DNA from: JAFEDN01 sp963697455
GTDB taxonomy: Bacteria > Pseudomonadota > Gammaproteobacteria > Coxiellales > Coxiellaceae
DNA: 64,000 nt
NCBI GenBank assembly: GCA_963697455.1
Contig: CAVOOI010000035.1
Span: 167,139 to 231,138 of the forward strand
Direction of reading: 5' to 3'
Below, piece by piece: positions 51,105 to 60,500 of the stretch. Position numbers and translations under genes: made by a program. Numbering within the stretch: position 1 is the stretch's first letter; each line of letters starts with the position of its first letter. The notes under the pieces were generated by a model. It had not been told where the DNA came from. It saw only the letters and a list, made by a program, of their open reading frames with translations, and made no database searches.

Positions 51105-53624
51105 ATGTCTAGGCCAGACGAAGAAAAGAAACCAAGCGCGACCAGGCTTAAAGATTTTTTAAAAACTCCCGGCCTGTTAATTGAAAGAAAGCAAGATGAT
51201 ATTTTCAAGCAAACATTTCCAAATGATTTGGTCTGTTATGATATCAAGTTCACCGCGGATGACAACTGGCTGGTGGAGACGAAACAAGTTAAAAAGTTGC
51301 GAATTGGTTATGCGGACGGAGGAAATTATGCATTTGCCTATTTTATATTTGTCGATGGTTCCAAGCTAGTAAAAAATTTTCAAACAATTAATTTAATATT
51401 AAAACTTATGGAATTATTAGAACTCTCGCTTGGAGATCAAGTTAAAAGGCGGGAGCTCTTTCATGAAAGACAAATACCCATTAGACCCTGGGACGAGAAA
51501 ACTGTGGAGCAACTTTATCTAAAAGAAGTTCATAAGGAATATGTAAAAATTCATGCAAGTTTAATTAGTAACTTAAGTGGTCTTTTTTCTGAATCGGTAG
51601 CGATTATTGATGTAGGGTGTGGAAATGGTTCCTTATCTAGAAGACTTTCGAGACATATAAGGAGCTTACCGGGTAGTCATGTAAAGCCTCGCTTTATAGG
51701 TTTTGATGGCAATGATGGTAATATTGCAGAGTGTCTTAAGAAACTCCCTCAATATAAGGATTCATATGCCAGTTGCGGGTTTTATCATAGTAAGTATGAA
51801 AATCTTTCGCAAAATTTTCCAAAAATGTTAAAAGTGCATAGCATTGAGCAAAAAAAAGATGAAAAAACTAGCAAATTAGTCGGCTTATCTTCTGGTTCTT
51901 TAACCAGAGGAGTATTATCAACTGGATTTGCCGCATTGCCAGTATGGCAGCTATTAAGCTTATTCAATATAGATTTGCTTATTGGCGATGGATTAGATAA
52001 ACCATTAATCAATTCCTTTATGGCCAAATGTTTAGGGTATCACCCAATTAAGCATAACTATTACCGATATTCCTTTGCATACGAGCGGATACCAAGTACT
52101 GAAGTGGAGGTTCGAAAGCAAAGCGAGATTAATCAGGGATATTTGGATTTATCTATGCACCCTGATCCGGAATCGTTGTTAAGCAAATTAAAAGTTTCCG
52201 ATGATATTACCCTTGACCTTTCTTTTTGTTCGCTATCGTCAAAATTGATTGATTTTTTATTGAAACATCAGAATTTAAAATTAATTTTTTGGCATTGGGA
52301 TATCACCGAAATTAACCAATTTATTTATAATTTTAGCGTTAGAAATTCATATCGTATTACCACAAATTTAGTTGACGATGATATTTATTTAATGGCTCCG
52401 AAAGATTTTTTTCTCCATGTCGCATCTGAAAATAAAGGAGTGATAGGTTTGCGCGCTTTACTTGCAGACCAAGATGAAAAAATTTCCCAAAACGAAGCTC
52501 TAAGGCGGTTGGTCAAAGACCGCATTGAGAAAAGCAAACCATTGAGCAGCGAGATCATCCGCGATTATGTTGCCAATATGCGCTCGGATAGTAGTAACAA
52601 TGAGGATAAACATTCCTCTCGTTCAGTCGCACTAAATTCAGTTAAACGAGAATTACAATCTTTATCTGAGTCAAGCCTTCGATATTTTTTGCAATTAGAC
52701 TTCTTGGCGCTTAAAATTATGGGGTCATCTGAGAGTGAATTTGGAAATTACTTTTCTAAATTGAAAAATTTAATTAATGACGCTTATGAGGCTACCCAAA
52801 CCAAAAAAATGGAAGAAGTTTATAAAAAACTTAATTCTGAGTTTGACGCCTTCAATAAGATTAAGTTATTACATAGATCAGTATTAGTTCAAGAAAATAA
52901 AGGTACAACAGCAATATTGCCATTGTTAAAAATGTTGAGGACTCAAATTGAACAAGGCTCATTATCCCTCTCATCATTCTTAGGCGATTTATGTACTAAT
53001 TTTGAGAATAGCCATAGGACAATTTTACTCTTACAGAAAACTACTCATGAGCTTACTTTACTTGATTCTAAAGGAGATAGTCAGGAACGAAATAATGCTA
53101 TTACTTGGCTTCGTGCTCAGAATACGCAGGCTTTAGATTCTAAAGAATTGAGCGACGATATAAACAGCCGGGCTTTACAAATACAAAATTGTTTGAATCT
53201 AATAGATAATTTGGATAAATTGTCCCTGAAAATTTCTGCTTTGGAGAACGGAGACAAAATTCCTGCGTTAATGGAACAGGTTAATCAGGTTTATACTGAA
53301 ATAAGTACTTCTTATCCACAAGCGAACTTAAATTATAAGGAGGTATCTTACAAATATGACGAGACGGTCAAAGAAGGTATATCACGGTTATCTATCTCAA
53401 TGGAAGATTTCGCGAGTGAGTTAGTGTTATACGAAAGTCCGGAAAGTTCTCCACACTCACAACCCCTCAACAGTTCAACAAGCAATTCTAGTTCTAGTTC
53501 CAGTAGTTCTATGGGGGCAGGTATCTTTACGGTGGATTTAAGTCCGCAAACCACCACCACCACCACTACTACCACCAGTTCAACTACCACAACCAGCGGT
53601 CAAGGTTTTAGGTTTAATCCGTAG
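51105..53624 (+). CDS. Large protein with methyltransferase-like domain and Ser/Thr-repeat tail
   Basis: 839 residues, family not recognised. Residues 165-330 resemble a class I SAM-dependent methyltransferase: motif I IIDVGCGNGSLSRRL (Asp169) and RFIGFDGNDGNIAECLKK as the following acidic strand. Residues 450-780 are helical, probably coiled coil. The end is low-complexity: nine or so Ser (about 790-800) and long Thr runs (TTTTTTTTTSSTTTTSG). The N-terminus MSRPDEEKK resembles the start of the protein at 20654. Size, mixed domains and tail suggest a host-directed effector, but this is inference. The gene ends about 65 bases before tRNA-Tyr. Confidence 0.6.
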   Translation: MSRPDEEKKPSATRLKDFLKTPGLLIERKQDDIFKQTFPNDLVCYDIKFTADDNWLVETKQVKKLRIGYADGGNYAFAYFIFVDGSKLVKNFQTINLILKLMELLELSLGDQVKRRELFHERQIPIRPWDEKTVEQLYLKEVHKEYVKIHASLISNLSGLFSESVAIIDVGCGNGSLSRRLSRHIRSLPGSHVKPRFIGFDGNDGNIAECLKKLPQYKDSYASCGFYHSKYENLSQNFPKMLKVHSIEQKKDEKTSKLVGLSSGSLTRGVLSTGFAALPVWQLLSLFNIDLLIGDGLDKPLINSFMAKCLGYHPIKHNYYRYSFAYERIPSTEVEVRKQSEINQGYLDLSMHPDPESLLSKLKVSDDITLDLSFCSLSSKLIDFLLKHQNLKLIFWHWDITEINQFIYNFSVRNSYRITTNLVDDDIYLMAPKDFFLHVASENKGVIGLRALLADQDEKISQNEALRRLVKDRIEKSKPLSSEIIRDYVANMRSDSSNNEDKHSSRSVALNSVKRELQSLSESSLRYFLQLDFLALKIMGSSESEFGNYFSKLKNLINDAYEATQTKKMEEVYKKLNSEFDAFNKIKLLHRSVLVQENKGTTAILPLLKMLRTQIEQGSLSLSSFLGDLCTNFENSHRTILLLQKTTHELTLLDSKGDSQERNNAITWLRAQNTQALDSKELSDDINSRALQIQNCLNLIDNLDKLSLKISALENGDKIPALMEQVNQVYTEISTSYPQANLNYKEVSYKYDETVKEGISRLSISMEDFASELVLYESPESSPHSQPLNSSTSNSSSSSSSSMGAGIFTVDLSPQTTTTTTTTTSSTTTTSGQGFRFNP
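53550..53597. repeat. ACC/ACT trinucleotide repeat in coding sequence
   Basis: A run of acc and act triplets encoding the poly-Thr tail of the preceding gene. Because the unit is three bases, length changes keep the frame. Confidence 0.85.
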
Positions 53625-53689
53625 GAGGCCCAATTTTCAGGGACTGTTGACATCAGCTAGTATATATATCACAATGTCCGGCTTGATTT

Positions 53690-53771
53690 GGAGGGGTTCC
53701 CGAGCGGTCAAAGGGATCAGACTGTAAATCTGACGGCTCTGCCTTCGAAGGTTCGAATCCTTCCCCCTCCA
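53690..53771 (+). tRNA. tRNA-Tyr (GTA)
   Basis: Acceptor stem ggagggg/cccctcc, D-loop cgagcggtcaaaggg, anticodon GTA at 53724-53726 in actgtaaat, long variable arm as expected of tRNA-Tyr, T-loop ggttcgaatcc. CCA is not encoded. First of four clustered tRNAs. Confidence 0.95.
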
Positions 53772-53783
53772 GGAGTTTACTGT

Positions 53784-53854
53784 GCGGGTGTAGTTCAATG
53801 GTAGAACTTCAGCCTTCCAAGCTGATAGCGTGGGTTCGATTCCCATCACCCGCT
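53784..53854 (+). tRNA. tRNA-Gly (TCC)
   Basis: Acceptor gcgggtg/cacccgc, anticodon TCC at 53816-53818 within the loop cttccaa, T-loop ggttcgattcc. Length 71; CCA not encoded. Confidence 0.95.
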
Positions 53855-53864
53855 GAATGGCTGC

Positions 53865-53940
<76 letters not shown>

Positions 53941-53948
53941 GGAGTAGT

Positions 53949-54024
53949 AGGTCAGTAGCTCAATTGGCAGAGCGGCGGTCTCCAAAACCGCAGGTTGGGG
54001 GTTCGAGACCCTCCTGACCTGCCA
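53949..54024 (+). tRNA. tRNA-Trp (CCA)
   Basis: Acceptor aggtcag/ctgacct, anticodon CCA at 53982-53984 in ctccaaa, T-loop ggttcgagacc, encoded CCA at 54022-54024. Only eight bases follow tRNA-Thr, where a tuf gene is usual in related bacteria. Confidence 0.95.
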
Positions 54025-54062
54025 AATAACGACGAGATGAGTGAAAAGGCATGAAAGGAAAA

Positions 54063-54446
54063 ATGAGCAATCCGCAAAGCCCGGTGAAGCAGTCCAGCGG
54101 TATTGACCGCTTGAAATGGCTGCTTATTTTAATTTTGTTAATTGCGGGGTTTGTAGCAAATTCTTATTTTGCGCAAGTGCCGTGGCCCATCCGTGCCGCA
54201 ATCGGTATTGTGTGGCTAGTGATTTTAGTCGCTATTTCCCTATGGACTACCCAAGGTCAGAAAGCCTGGGCGTTTATTAAAGCGGCCCGAGTTGAGTTAC
54301 GAAAAGTAGTCTGGCCTACCCGGCAAGAGACTACTCAAACTACATTAGTGGTGATGGCGATGGTTCTGGTTACCGCCCTGGTTTTATGGGGTTTGGATAC
54401 TTTATTTTTTTGGGCTGTTAGCTTAGTAACTGGCCAAAGAGGTTAG
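54063..54446 (+). CDS. secE: Preprotein translocase subunit SecE
   Basis: A 127-residue inner membrane protein with three helices, as in E. coli, and the essential C-terminal motif ELRKVVWPTRQETTQTT before the last helix. It clamps SecY in the Sec channel. ATGs at 54051 and 54063 are both possible; AAAGGA lies five bases before the second. Ends six bases before nusG. Confidence 0.95.
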   Translation: MSNPQSPVKQSSGIDRLKWLLILILLIAGFVANSYFAQVPWPIRAAIGIVWLVILVAISLWTTQGQKAWAFIKAARVELRKVVWPTRQETTQTTLVVMAMVLVTALVLWGLDTLFFWAVSLVTGQRG

Positions 54447-54452
54447 ATAAAT

Positions 54453-55001
54453 ATGACAATAGAGCAGCAGCGTAAACGATGGTATGTCGTTCATGCATAT
54501 TCAGGCTTTGAAAATTATGTGGTTAATGCGCTGCGTCAACGAATTAAAATGCATGAGCTAGAGTCTCGTTTCGGTGAAATTATAGTACCTACCGAGGAAG
54601 TTGTGGAAATGCGCGGTGGCCAAAAACGCAAAAGCGAGCGCAAATTCTTCCCGGGCTACGTACTAGTGCAAATGGAAATGGATGAGCAAACTTGGCACTT
54701 AGTCAAAAGCGTGCCTAGAGTTTTAGGCTTTATAGGCGGCACTGCGGACCGGCCTGCGTCGATTACTGACCAAGAGGCCGCTTCCATTTTACGTCGCGTT
54801 GAAGAAGGCGAATCTAAGCCGAAACCCAAGATTCTATTTGAACCCGGTGAAGTGGTCCGCGTTACGGAAGGTCCTTTCGCTGATTTCAACGGTGTTGTCG
54901 AAGACGTCAACTACGAAAAGAGCCGCTTAGGCGTAGCCGTTTCTATTTTTGGCCGTACCACGCGAGTAGAGCTCGAGTTCGGTCAAGTAGAAAAGGCTTA
55001 A
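54453..55001 (+). CDS. nusG: Transcription termination/antitermination factor NusG
   Basis: 182 residues. The NGN domain starts RWYVVHAYSGFENYV, followed by ERKFFPGYVLVQMEMD; the KOW domain is FEPGEVVRVTEGPFADFNGVVEDVNYEKSRLGV. It binds RNA polymerase and links it to Rho or the ribosome. Cotranscribed with secE. Confidence 0.97.
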   Translation: MTIEQQRKRWYVVHAYSGFENYVVNALRQRIKMHELESRFGEIIVPTEEVVEMRGGQKRKSERKFFPGYVLVQMEMDEQTWHLVKSVPRVLGFIGGTADRPASITDQEAASILRRVEEGESKPKPKILFEPGEVVRVTEGPFADFNGVVEDVNYEKSRLGVAVSIFGRTTRVELEFGQVEKA

Positions 55002-55006
55002 AGATT

Positions 55007-55036
55007 GAATTCCGCCGGAGACTCCGGTGCGAATTC
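55007..55036 (+). promoter_or_regulatory. Hairpin in the rplK leader, possible regulatory element
   Basis: gaattc(cg)ccggag and ctccggtgcgaattc form a stem between nusG and rplK. In many bacteria ribosomal protein L1 binds the rplKA leader; this hairpin could be part of such a site or a nusG terminator, although no T-run follows. Not diagnostic. Confidence 0.35.
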
Positions 55037-55088
55037 CCAGGGGAGCTTATTTATTTAGTAGCGTTAAAACCCAATTGAGGAAATTGAA

Positions 55089-55520
55089 ATGGCAAAGAAA
55101 ATAACTGCTTATATAAAACTACAGGTTAAGGCGCAAGAAGCCAACCCAAGCCCACCTGTCGGACCTGCGTTAGGTCAACATGGTGTTAACATCATGGAAT
55201 TTTGCAAAGGCTTCAATGCTGCAACGCAAGGCGTAGAAAAAGGTTTGAAGATTCCAGTGGTGATCACGGTTTATTCTGATCGTAGCTTTACCTTTGTGAC
55301 CAAAACGCCACCGGCTTCCATATTGATGCGTAAAATGCTCAAGATCGAAAAAGGCAGCGCTGTCCCCAACAAGAATAAAGTCGGTAAAATCACCCGCGCG
55401 CAGCTGGAAGAAATTGCCAGAATTAAACAACCCGATCTGACTGCCAATGGCATAGATGCGGCGGTGCGTACCATCGCTGGCACGGCCCGCAGTATGGGTA
55501 TTGAAGTGGAGGGGGTATAA
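55089..55520 (+). CDS. rplK: 50S ribosomal protein L11
   Basis: 143 residues. AYIKLQVKAQEANPSPPVGPALGQHGVNIMEFCKGFNAAT is the L11 N-terminus, and the RNA-binding domain ends GTARSMGIEVEGV. It contacts the GTPase-associated centre of 23S rRNA. Its stop touches the rplA start. Confidence 0.98.
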   Translation: MAKKITAYIKLQVKAQEANPSPPVGPALGQHGVNIMEFCKGFNAATQGVEKGLKIPVVITVYSDRSFTFVTKTPPASILMRKMLKIEKGSAVPNKNKVGKITRAQLEEIARIKQPDLTANGIDAAVRTIAGTARSMGIEVEGV

Positions 55521-55521
55521 C

Positions 55522-56217
55522 ATGACGATTTCTAAAAGAAGACAGGCGATTATGGCCAAAGTGGTCGCTGGCAAAATTTACCCTATTAAAGAAGCGGTTA
55601 GTTTATTAAAAGAATTTGCTACGGCTAAGTTTGTGGAAAGTGTTGATGTCGCAATCAATCTGGGCATTGATTCCCGCAAATCCGACCAAGGGGTCCGAGG
55701 CGCGATCGTATTGCCGCATGGCACGGGCCGTCAAGTTCGCGTAGCCGTGTTCGCTCAAGGTGATAAAGCCAAAGCCGCCTTGGCAGCCGGAGCTGATCAA
55801 GTTGGTTTTGAAGACTTGGCGGAGACCATTAAAGGCGGTGAATTTAACTTTGACGTATTGATCGCCACCCCAGACAGTATGCGGATTGTGGGCGGTTTAG
55901 GTCAAATTTTAGGGCCACGAGGCTTAATGCCCAATCCTAAGGTAGGCACTGTCACTGCAGACGTCGCAACCGCCGTTAAAAATGCCAAGGGTGGGCAAGT
56001 GCAGTATCGCAATGATAAAAATGGTATAGTGCACTGCAGCGTCGGCAATGTGAGTTTTGAAGGCAATGCGCTGGCCGAAAATATTAAGGCATTAATCGGC
56101 GGCTTAATAAAGTCAAAACCGACTACTGCTAAAGGCGTTTATTTCAAGAAAGTGACGATCTCATCCACCATGGGCCCCGGCCTATTGGTTGACGTAGGTA
56201 CCCTTTTAGGGGAATAG
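55522..56217 (+). CDS. rplA: 50S ribosomal protein L1
   Basis: 231 residues from the ATG at 55522, with GGAGGGG ten bases ahead inside the end of rplK. Seen are DVAINLGIDSRKSDQGVRGAIVLPHGTG and ILGPRGLMPNPKVGTVT, the L1 signature. L1 builds the ribosomal L1 stalk and represses its own operon in many bacteria. Confidence 0.98.
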   Translation: MTISKRRQAIMAKVVAGKIYPIKEAVSLLKEFATAKFVESVDVAINLGIDSRKSDQGVRGAIVLPHGTGRQVRVAVFAQGDKAKAALAAGADQVGFEDLAETIKGGEFNFDVLIATPDSMRIVGGLGQILGPRGLMPNPKVGTVTADVATAVKNAKGGQVQYRNDKNGIVHCSVGNVSFEGNALAENIKALIGGLIKSKPTTAKGVYFKKVTISSTMGPGLLVDVGTLLGE

Positions 56218-56228
56218 AATTCTATTGT

Positions 56229-56400
56229 AAGATTGTAAGTTTCACGGCAAAAGTTTGGCGACAAACTGAGCTGTCGAAGACCGTAGGGGAACAAAGAGCT
56301 AGAGACAAAAATCTTTGTTTTTGGCGCTTTGAACTTAATCAACCTACGCAGACGGTGATGCCGGTCTTGAGGAAACATGAGACGGCCACCTCAAAGGTGG
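56229..56400 (+). promoter_or_regulatory. L10 leader (autoregulatory mRNA structure for rplJL)
   Basis: The 249-base gap between rplA and rplJ holds conserved-looking leader features: aacctacgcagacggtgatg followed by ccggtcttgaggaaacatgagacgg, and several pairing segments. The core resembles the L10 leader of gammaproteobacteria, where L10-L12 binding represses translation of rplJL. The rplJ promoter should also be here. Confidence 0.7.
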
Positions 56401-56466
56401 AAAATCGCAAGATTTTCTGAAGAGTATTTGAGATTCAAATACGAAATGGGACTATGAGAGGTAAAT

Positions 56467-56991
56467 GTGAAAATCGACGGAAAAAAAGCGATTGTCGCAG
56501 ATCTAGCAGAAGTCGCGTCCCGTTCGGGGTCTGTATTTGCTGCGCACTATCGCGGTTTAACGGTTGCGGAGATGACCAAGCTTCGCACTAATGCCCGCAA
56601 GACAGGTGCGTCAGTTAAAATATACCGCAATACGTTAGCGCGTAGAGCGGTGCAAGGCACAGACTTTGAATGCATTCAAAGTGCATTAGTTGGCCCGGTA
56701 ATCTTAGTTTTTGCTAAGGATGAACCGGCAGCTACCGCGAAGTTGTTGCGTGATTTTGCTAAAGATCACAGTAACTTTGTAGTGCAGGCTTTGGTATTAG
56801 GAGGACGCTTACTTGCCGCGGACCAGCTTAAGGCCGTTGCTAGTATGCCTTCACGCGATGAGGCGTTAGCGCAGTTGATGACAGTCATGAAAGGGCCCGT
56901 TGTCAAATTGGCGCGAACTTTGGCGGAAACCTATGCCCAGCTCGTTAGAGCGGTGGCGGCGGTCGCTGATAAAAAGCGCGCTGCTGCTTAA
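56467..56991 (+). CDS. rplJ: 50S ribosomal protein L10
   Basis: 174 residues, GTG start at 56467 with gaggtaaat ahead. VFAAHYRGLTVAEMTKLRTNARK and VKIYRNTLARRAV are the rRNA-binding N-terminal part; the C-terminal helix binds L7/L12 dimers. Confidence 0.97.
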   Translation: MKIDGKKAIVADLAEVASRSGSVFAAHYRGLTVAEMTKLRTNARKTGASVKIYRNTLARRAVQGTDFECIQSALVGPVILVFAKDEPAATAKLLRDFAKDHSNFVVQALVLGGRLLAADQLKAVASMPSRDEALAQLMTVMKGPVVKLARTLAETYAQLVRAVAAVADKKRAAA

Positions 56992-57056
56992 CTGATTAAT
57001 ATATCAGGGCACGCGAAAAATTTTTGTAATCATTTATTTGTATTGAGGAGAATAAA

Positions 57057-57434
57057 ATGGCCGTTTCCAAACAAGATATTTTAGAAGCAATTTCACAAAT
57101 GAGCGTTATTGATGTGGTGGATTTAGTCAAATCCATGGAAGAAAAATTTGGTGTTTCAGCTGCTGCTGCGGTAATGGCAGCTCCAGCCGGTGGTGGTGAA
57201 GCCGCTGCTGCCGCTGAAGAGCAAACCGAATTTAACGTAGTGATGACTAATTTCGGCGCAAACAAAATTGGCGTCATTAAAGTGATTCGTGAAATCACCG
57301 GCTTAGGTTTAAAAGAAGCAAAAGACTTAGTGGAAGCTGTTCCAGCTGCCGTGAAGGAAGGTGTTTCTAAAGACGAAGCTGAAACCATCAAGAAGAAATT
57401 AGTTGAAGCTGGCGCTACAGTTGACGTTAAGTAA
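57057..57434 (+). CDS. rplL: 50S ribosomal protein L7/L12
   Basis: 125 residues. N-terminal dimer domain (ILEAISQMSVIDVVDLVKSMEEKFGV), Ala/Gly-rich hinge, and the C-terminal factor-binding domain (NKIGVIKVIREITGLGLKEAKDLVEAVP). Good Shine-Dalgarno gaggag ahead. Followed by an attenuator, then rpoB. Confidence 0.98.
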   Translation: MAVSKQDILEAISQMSVIDVVDLVKSMEEKFGVSAAAAVMAAPAGGGEAAAAAEEQTEFNVVMTNFGANKIGVIKVIREITGLGLKEAKDLVEAVPAAVKEGVSKDEAETIKKKLVEAGATVDVK

Positions 57435-57449
57435 TTTTTTTGATGTCGG

Positions 57450-57478
57450 AAAAATCCCTTCACTCCGAGGGGATTTTT
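57450..57478 (+). terminator. Attenuator between rplL and rpoB
   Basis: aaaaatccc pairs with gggatttttct-side bases (ggggattttt, 57469-57478) around ttcactccga, followed by a T-run. In E. coli a partial terminator at this place lowers rpoBC relative to ribosomal proteins, and this hairpin is placed to do the same. Confidence 0.85.
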
Positions 57479-57509
57479 CTATTTGCCTTTAAAAAAAACG
57501 AGGTATTTC

Positions 57510-60500
57510 ATGGCCCAAAAGCATAAAACTGAAAATGTTTATACTGTAAAGTCCAACACCGAAAAAAAGCGAATTAGGCTTAGACTCGGCAAAGGGAAAG
57601 AGGAAGTATTAGATATCCCTTATTTGCTGGCCATGCAGGTAGACTCTTACGAGCAGTTTTTGCAAGTCGGTATTGCCGATAATAAACGCAAAGAAGTAGG
57701 CTTACACGCTGCTTTTAAAAGCGTATTTCCGATTACCAGTTACTCCGGTCACGCTCAAATTGAATATGTTGGTTATACTCTGGGCGATCCCCTATTTGAT
57801 GTGCAAGAATGCCGTTTACGCGGGGCCACTTATGCTGCGCCATTGCGGGTGAAAATGCGTTTAGTGGTATTCGATAAGGAAAAATCCTTAGATCACCCCG
57901 TGATCAAAGATATTAAAGAACAAGAAGTGTTCATGGGTGAAATTCCTTTGATGACTAAAACGGGTAGTTTTATCATCAATGGCACTGAGCGTGTAGTTGT
58001 TTCGCAGTTACACCGTTCTCCTGGTGTGTTTTTTGAACATGATAAAGGTAAAACCCATTCTTCCGGGAAATTGCTATTTTCTGCCAGAGTGATTCCTTAC
58101 CGTGGTTCTTGGCTCGATTTCGAATTCGATCCAAAAGACGCTATTTTTGTGCGTATCGATCGCCGCCGTAAATTACCGGCTACCGTCATCCTGCGTGCGC
58201 TGGGTTACAATACCGAAGAAATTTTGGGGATCTTTTATGAAGCGAACGTGTTCCATTTGGAAAACGACAAGATTGTTTTAGACCTCATTCCCAAACGGTT
58301 ACGAGGCGAATTAGCCGTGACCGATATTACCACTTCTAAAGGTGAAGTGATTATTGAAGTAGGCCGCCGAATTTCGGCCCGTCATGTTCGCCAAATGGAA
58401 AAAGCAGGGTTACACAAATTAGAAGTGCCGGTGGACTACCTGACCAATAAAGTGATCGCGGAAGTCATCATCGATAAAAGCACTGGTGAAGTGTTAGCGC
58501 AAGCTGGGCAAGACGTTACCGTCGATTTATTGGGTCAACTGAAAAAAGCGGGTATTAATTCGATTAAAACGCTATATATCAATGAAATTGAATGCGGCCC
58601 CTATATCTCGGATACATTAAAATTAGATACCACCCGTAATCAATTGGAAGCATTGATTGAAATTTATCGCATTATGCGCCCGGGTGAACCGCCTACCAAA
58701 GATGCTGCTGAAACCTTATTTAACAACTTGTTTTTCTCGATGGACCGTTACGATTTGTCGCCGGTTGGACGGATGAAATTTAACCGCCGAGTTGGCCGGG
58801 AAGAGTTGACTGGTTCAGGTGTACTGTCCAAACAAGATATTGTGGCCGTATTAAAAGTTTTGGTTGCGATCCGCGATGGCCAGGGTGAAGTCGATGATAT
58901 CGATCACTTAGGCAATCGTCGTGTCCGCAGCGTCGGTGAAATGACTGAAAATCAATTCCGCATCGGTCTAGTTCGCGTTGATCGTGCGGTGAAAGATCGC
59001 CTCAGTTTAGCCGATATCGAAAATATGATGCCGCAGGATTTAGTGAATGCTAAACCTGTCGCTGCCGCCATTAAAGAGTTTTTTGGCTCAAGTCAGCTTT
59101 CGCAATTTATGGATCAAAATAATCCTTTATCAGAGATCACCCATAAACGCCGGATTTCTGCTCTAGGGCCTGGCGGTTTAACTCGGGAAAGAGCAGGCTT
59201 CGAAGTGCGTGACGTTCATCCTACGCACTATGGCCGGTTATGTCCGATTGAAACGCCTGAAGGCCCGAATATCGGTTTAATTAATTCGTTATCGGTATTT
59301 GCGCGCACCAATGAGTATGGATTTTTAGAAAGTCCCTACCGCAAGGTAATTGACGCACGAGTCACCGATGATGTTAATTATTTATCAGCGATTGAAGAAG
59401 GCGATTTTTATATAGCCCAAGCGAATACACCAGTGGATGATGCAGGGAATTTAACCGGTGGTTTGGTGTTATGCCGCTATAAAAATGAATCGACTTTGGC
59501 TCTGCCGGAAAAAGTGAATTATATGGACGTTTCGCCACAACAGATGGTATCGGTTGCAGCAGCGTTGATTCCATTTTTGGAGCATGACGATACCAGTCGT
59601 GCATTGATGGGATCAAACATGCAACGGCAAGCAGTGCCGACTATTTCTCCAGAAAAACCATTAGTAGGTACTGGAATTGAGCGCATTGTTGCTGTCGATT
59701 CTGGTGTTACCGCCAGCGCGGTTCGCCCAGGAGTGGTGGATTCGGTAGATGCTTCTCGGATTGTGGTACGAGTGGATGCAAAAGCGATTAACGACAAAGA
59801 CGGCGCTGTAGACATTTATAATCTCATTAAATTTAATCGCTCCAACTACAATACTTGTATCAATCAACAGCCGATAGTGAATGTCGGTGACCGGGTTGAA
59901 GTCGGCGATGTTTTGGCTGACGGTCCTTCTACGGATATAGGTGAATTGGCGTTAGGGCAAAATTTATTAGTCGCGTTTATGCCTTGGAACGGCTACAACT
60001 ACGAAGACTCAATTTTAATTTCTGAGAAATTGGTGGAAGAAGACCGGTTTACGACCATCCATATTCAAGAACTCACTTGTATTGCGCGCGATACCAAGTT
60101 GGGGGCTGAAGAAGTGACTGGAGATATTCCTAATGTTGGCGAAAGCGCATTAGCTAAGTTGGATAAATCCGGTATCGTTTTCGTCGGCGCCGAAGTGGAC
60201 GCGGGCGATATTTTAGTGGGTAAAGTAACTCCTAAAGGTGAAACTCAATTATCACCCGAAGAAAAATTATTACGCGCCATCTTTGGAGAAAAAGCTTCCG
60301 ATGTTAAGGACAGCTCGTTGCGCGTGCCTTCCGGCATGAACGGCACGGTCATTGACGTCCATATTTTCACTCGCGAAGGGATGAAAAAAGATACCCGCGC
60401 GATGGAAATTGAAGAAGCCAAATTCGCTAAACTGCAAAAAGATTGTAATGACGAATTGCGAATCCGCGAAGAGGCATTGTTTACAGCTTAGAAGAAAGTT

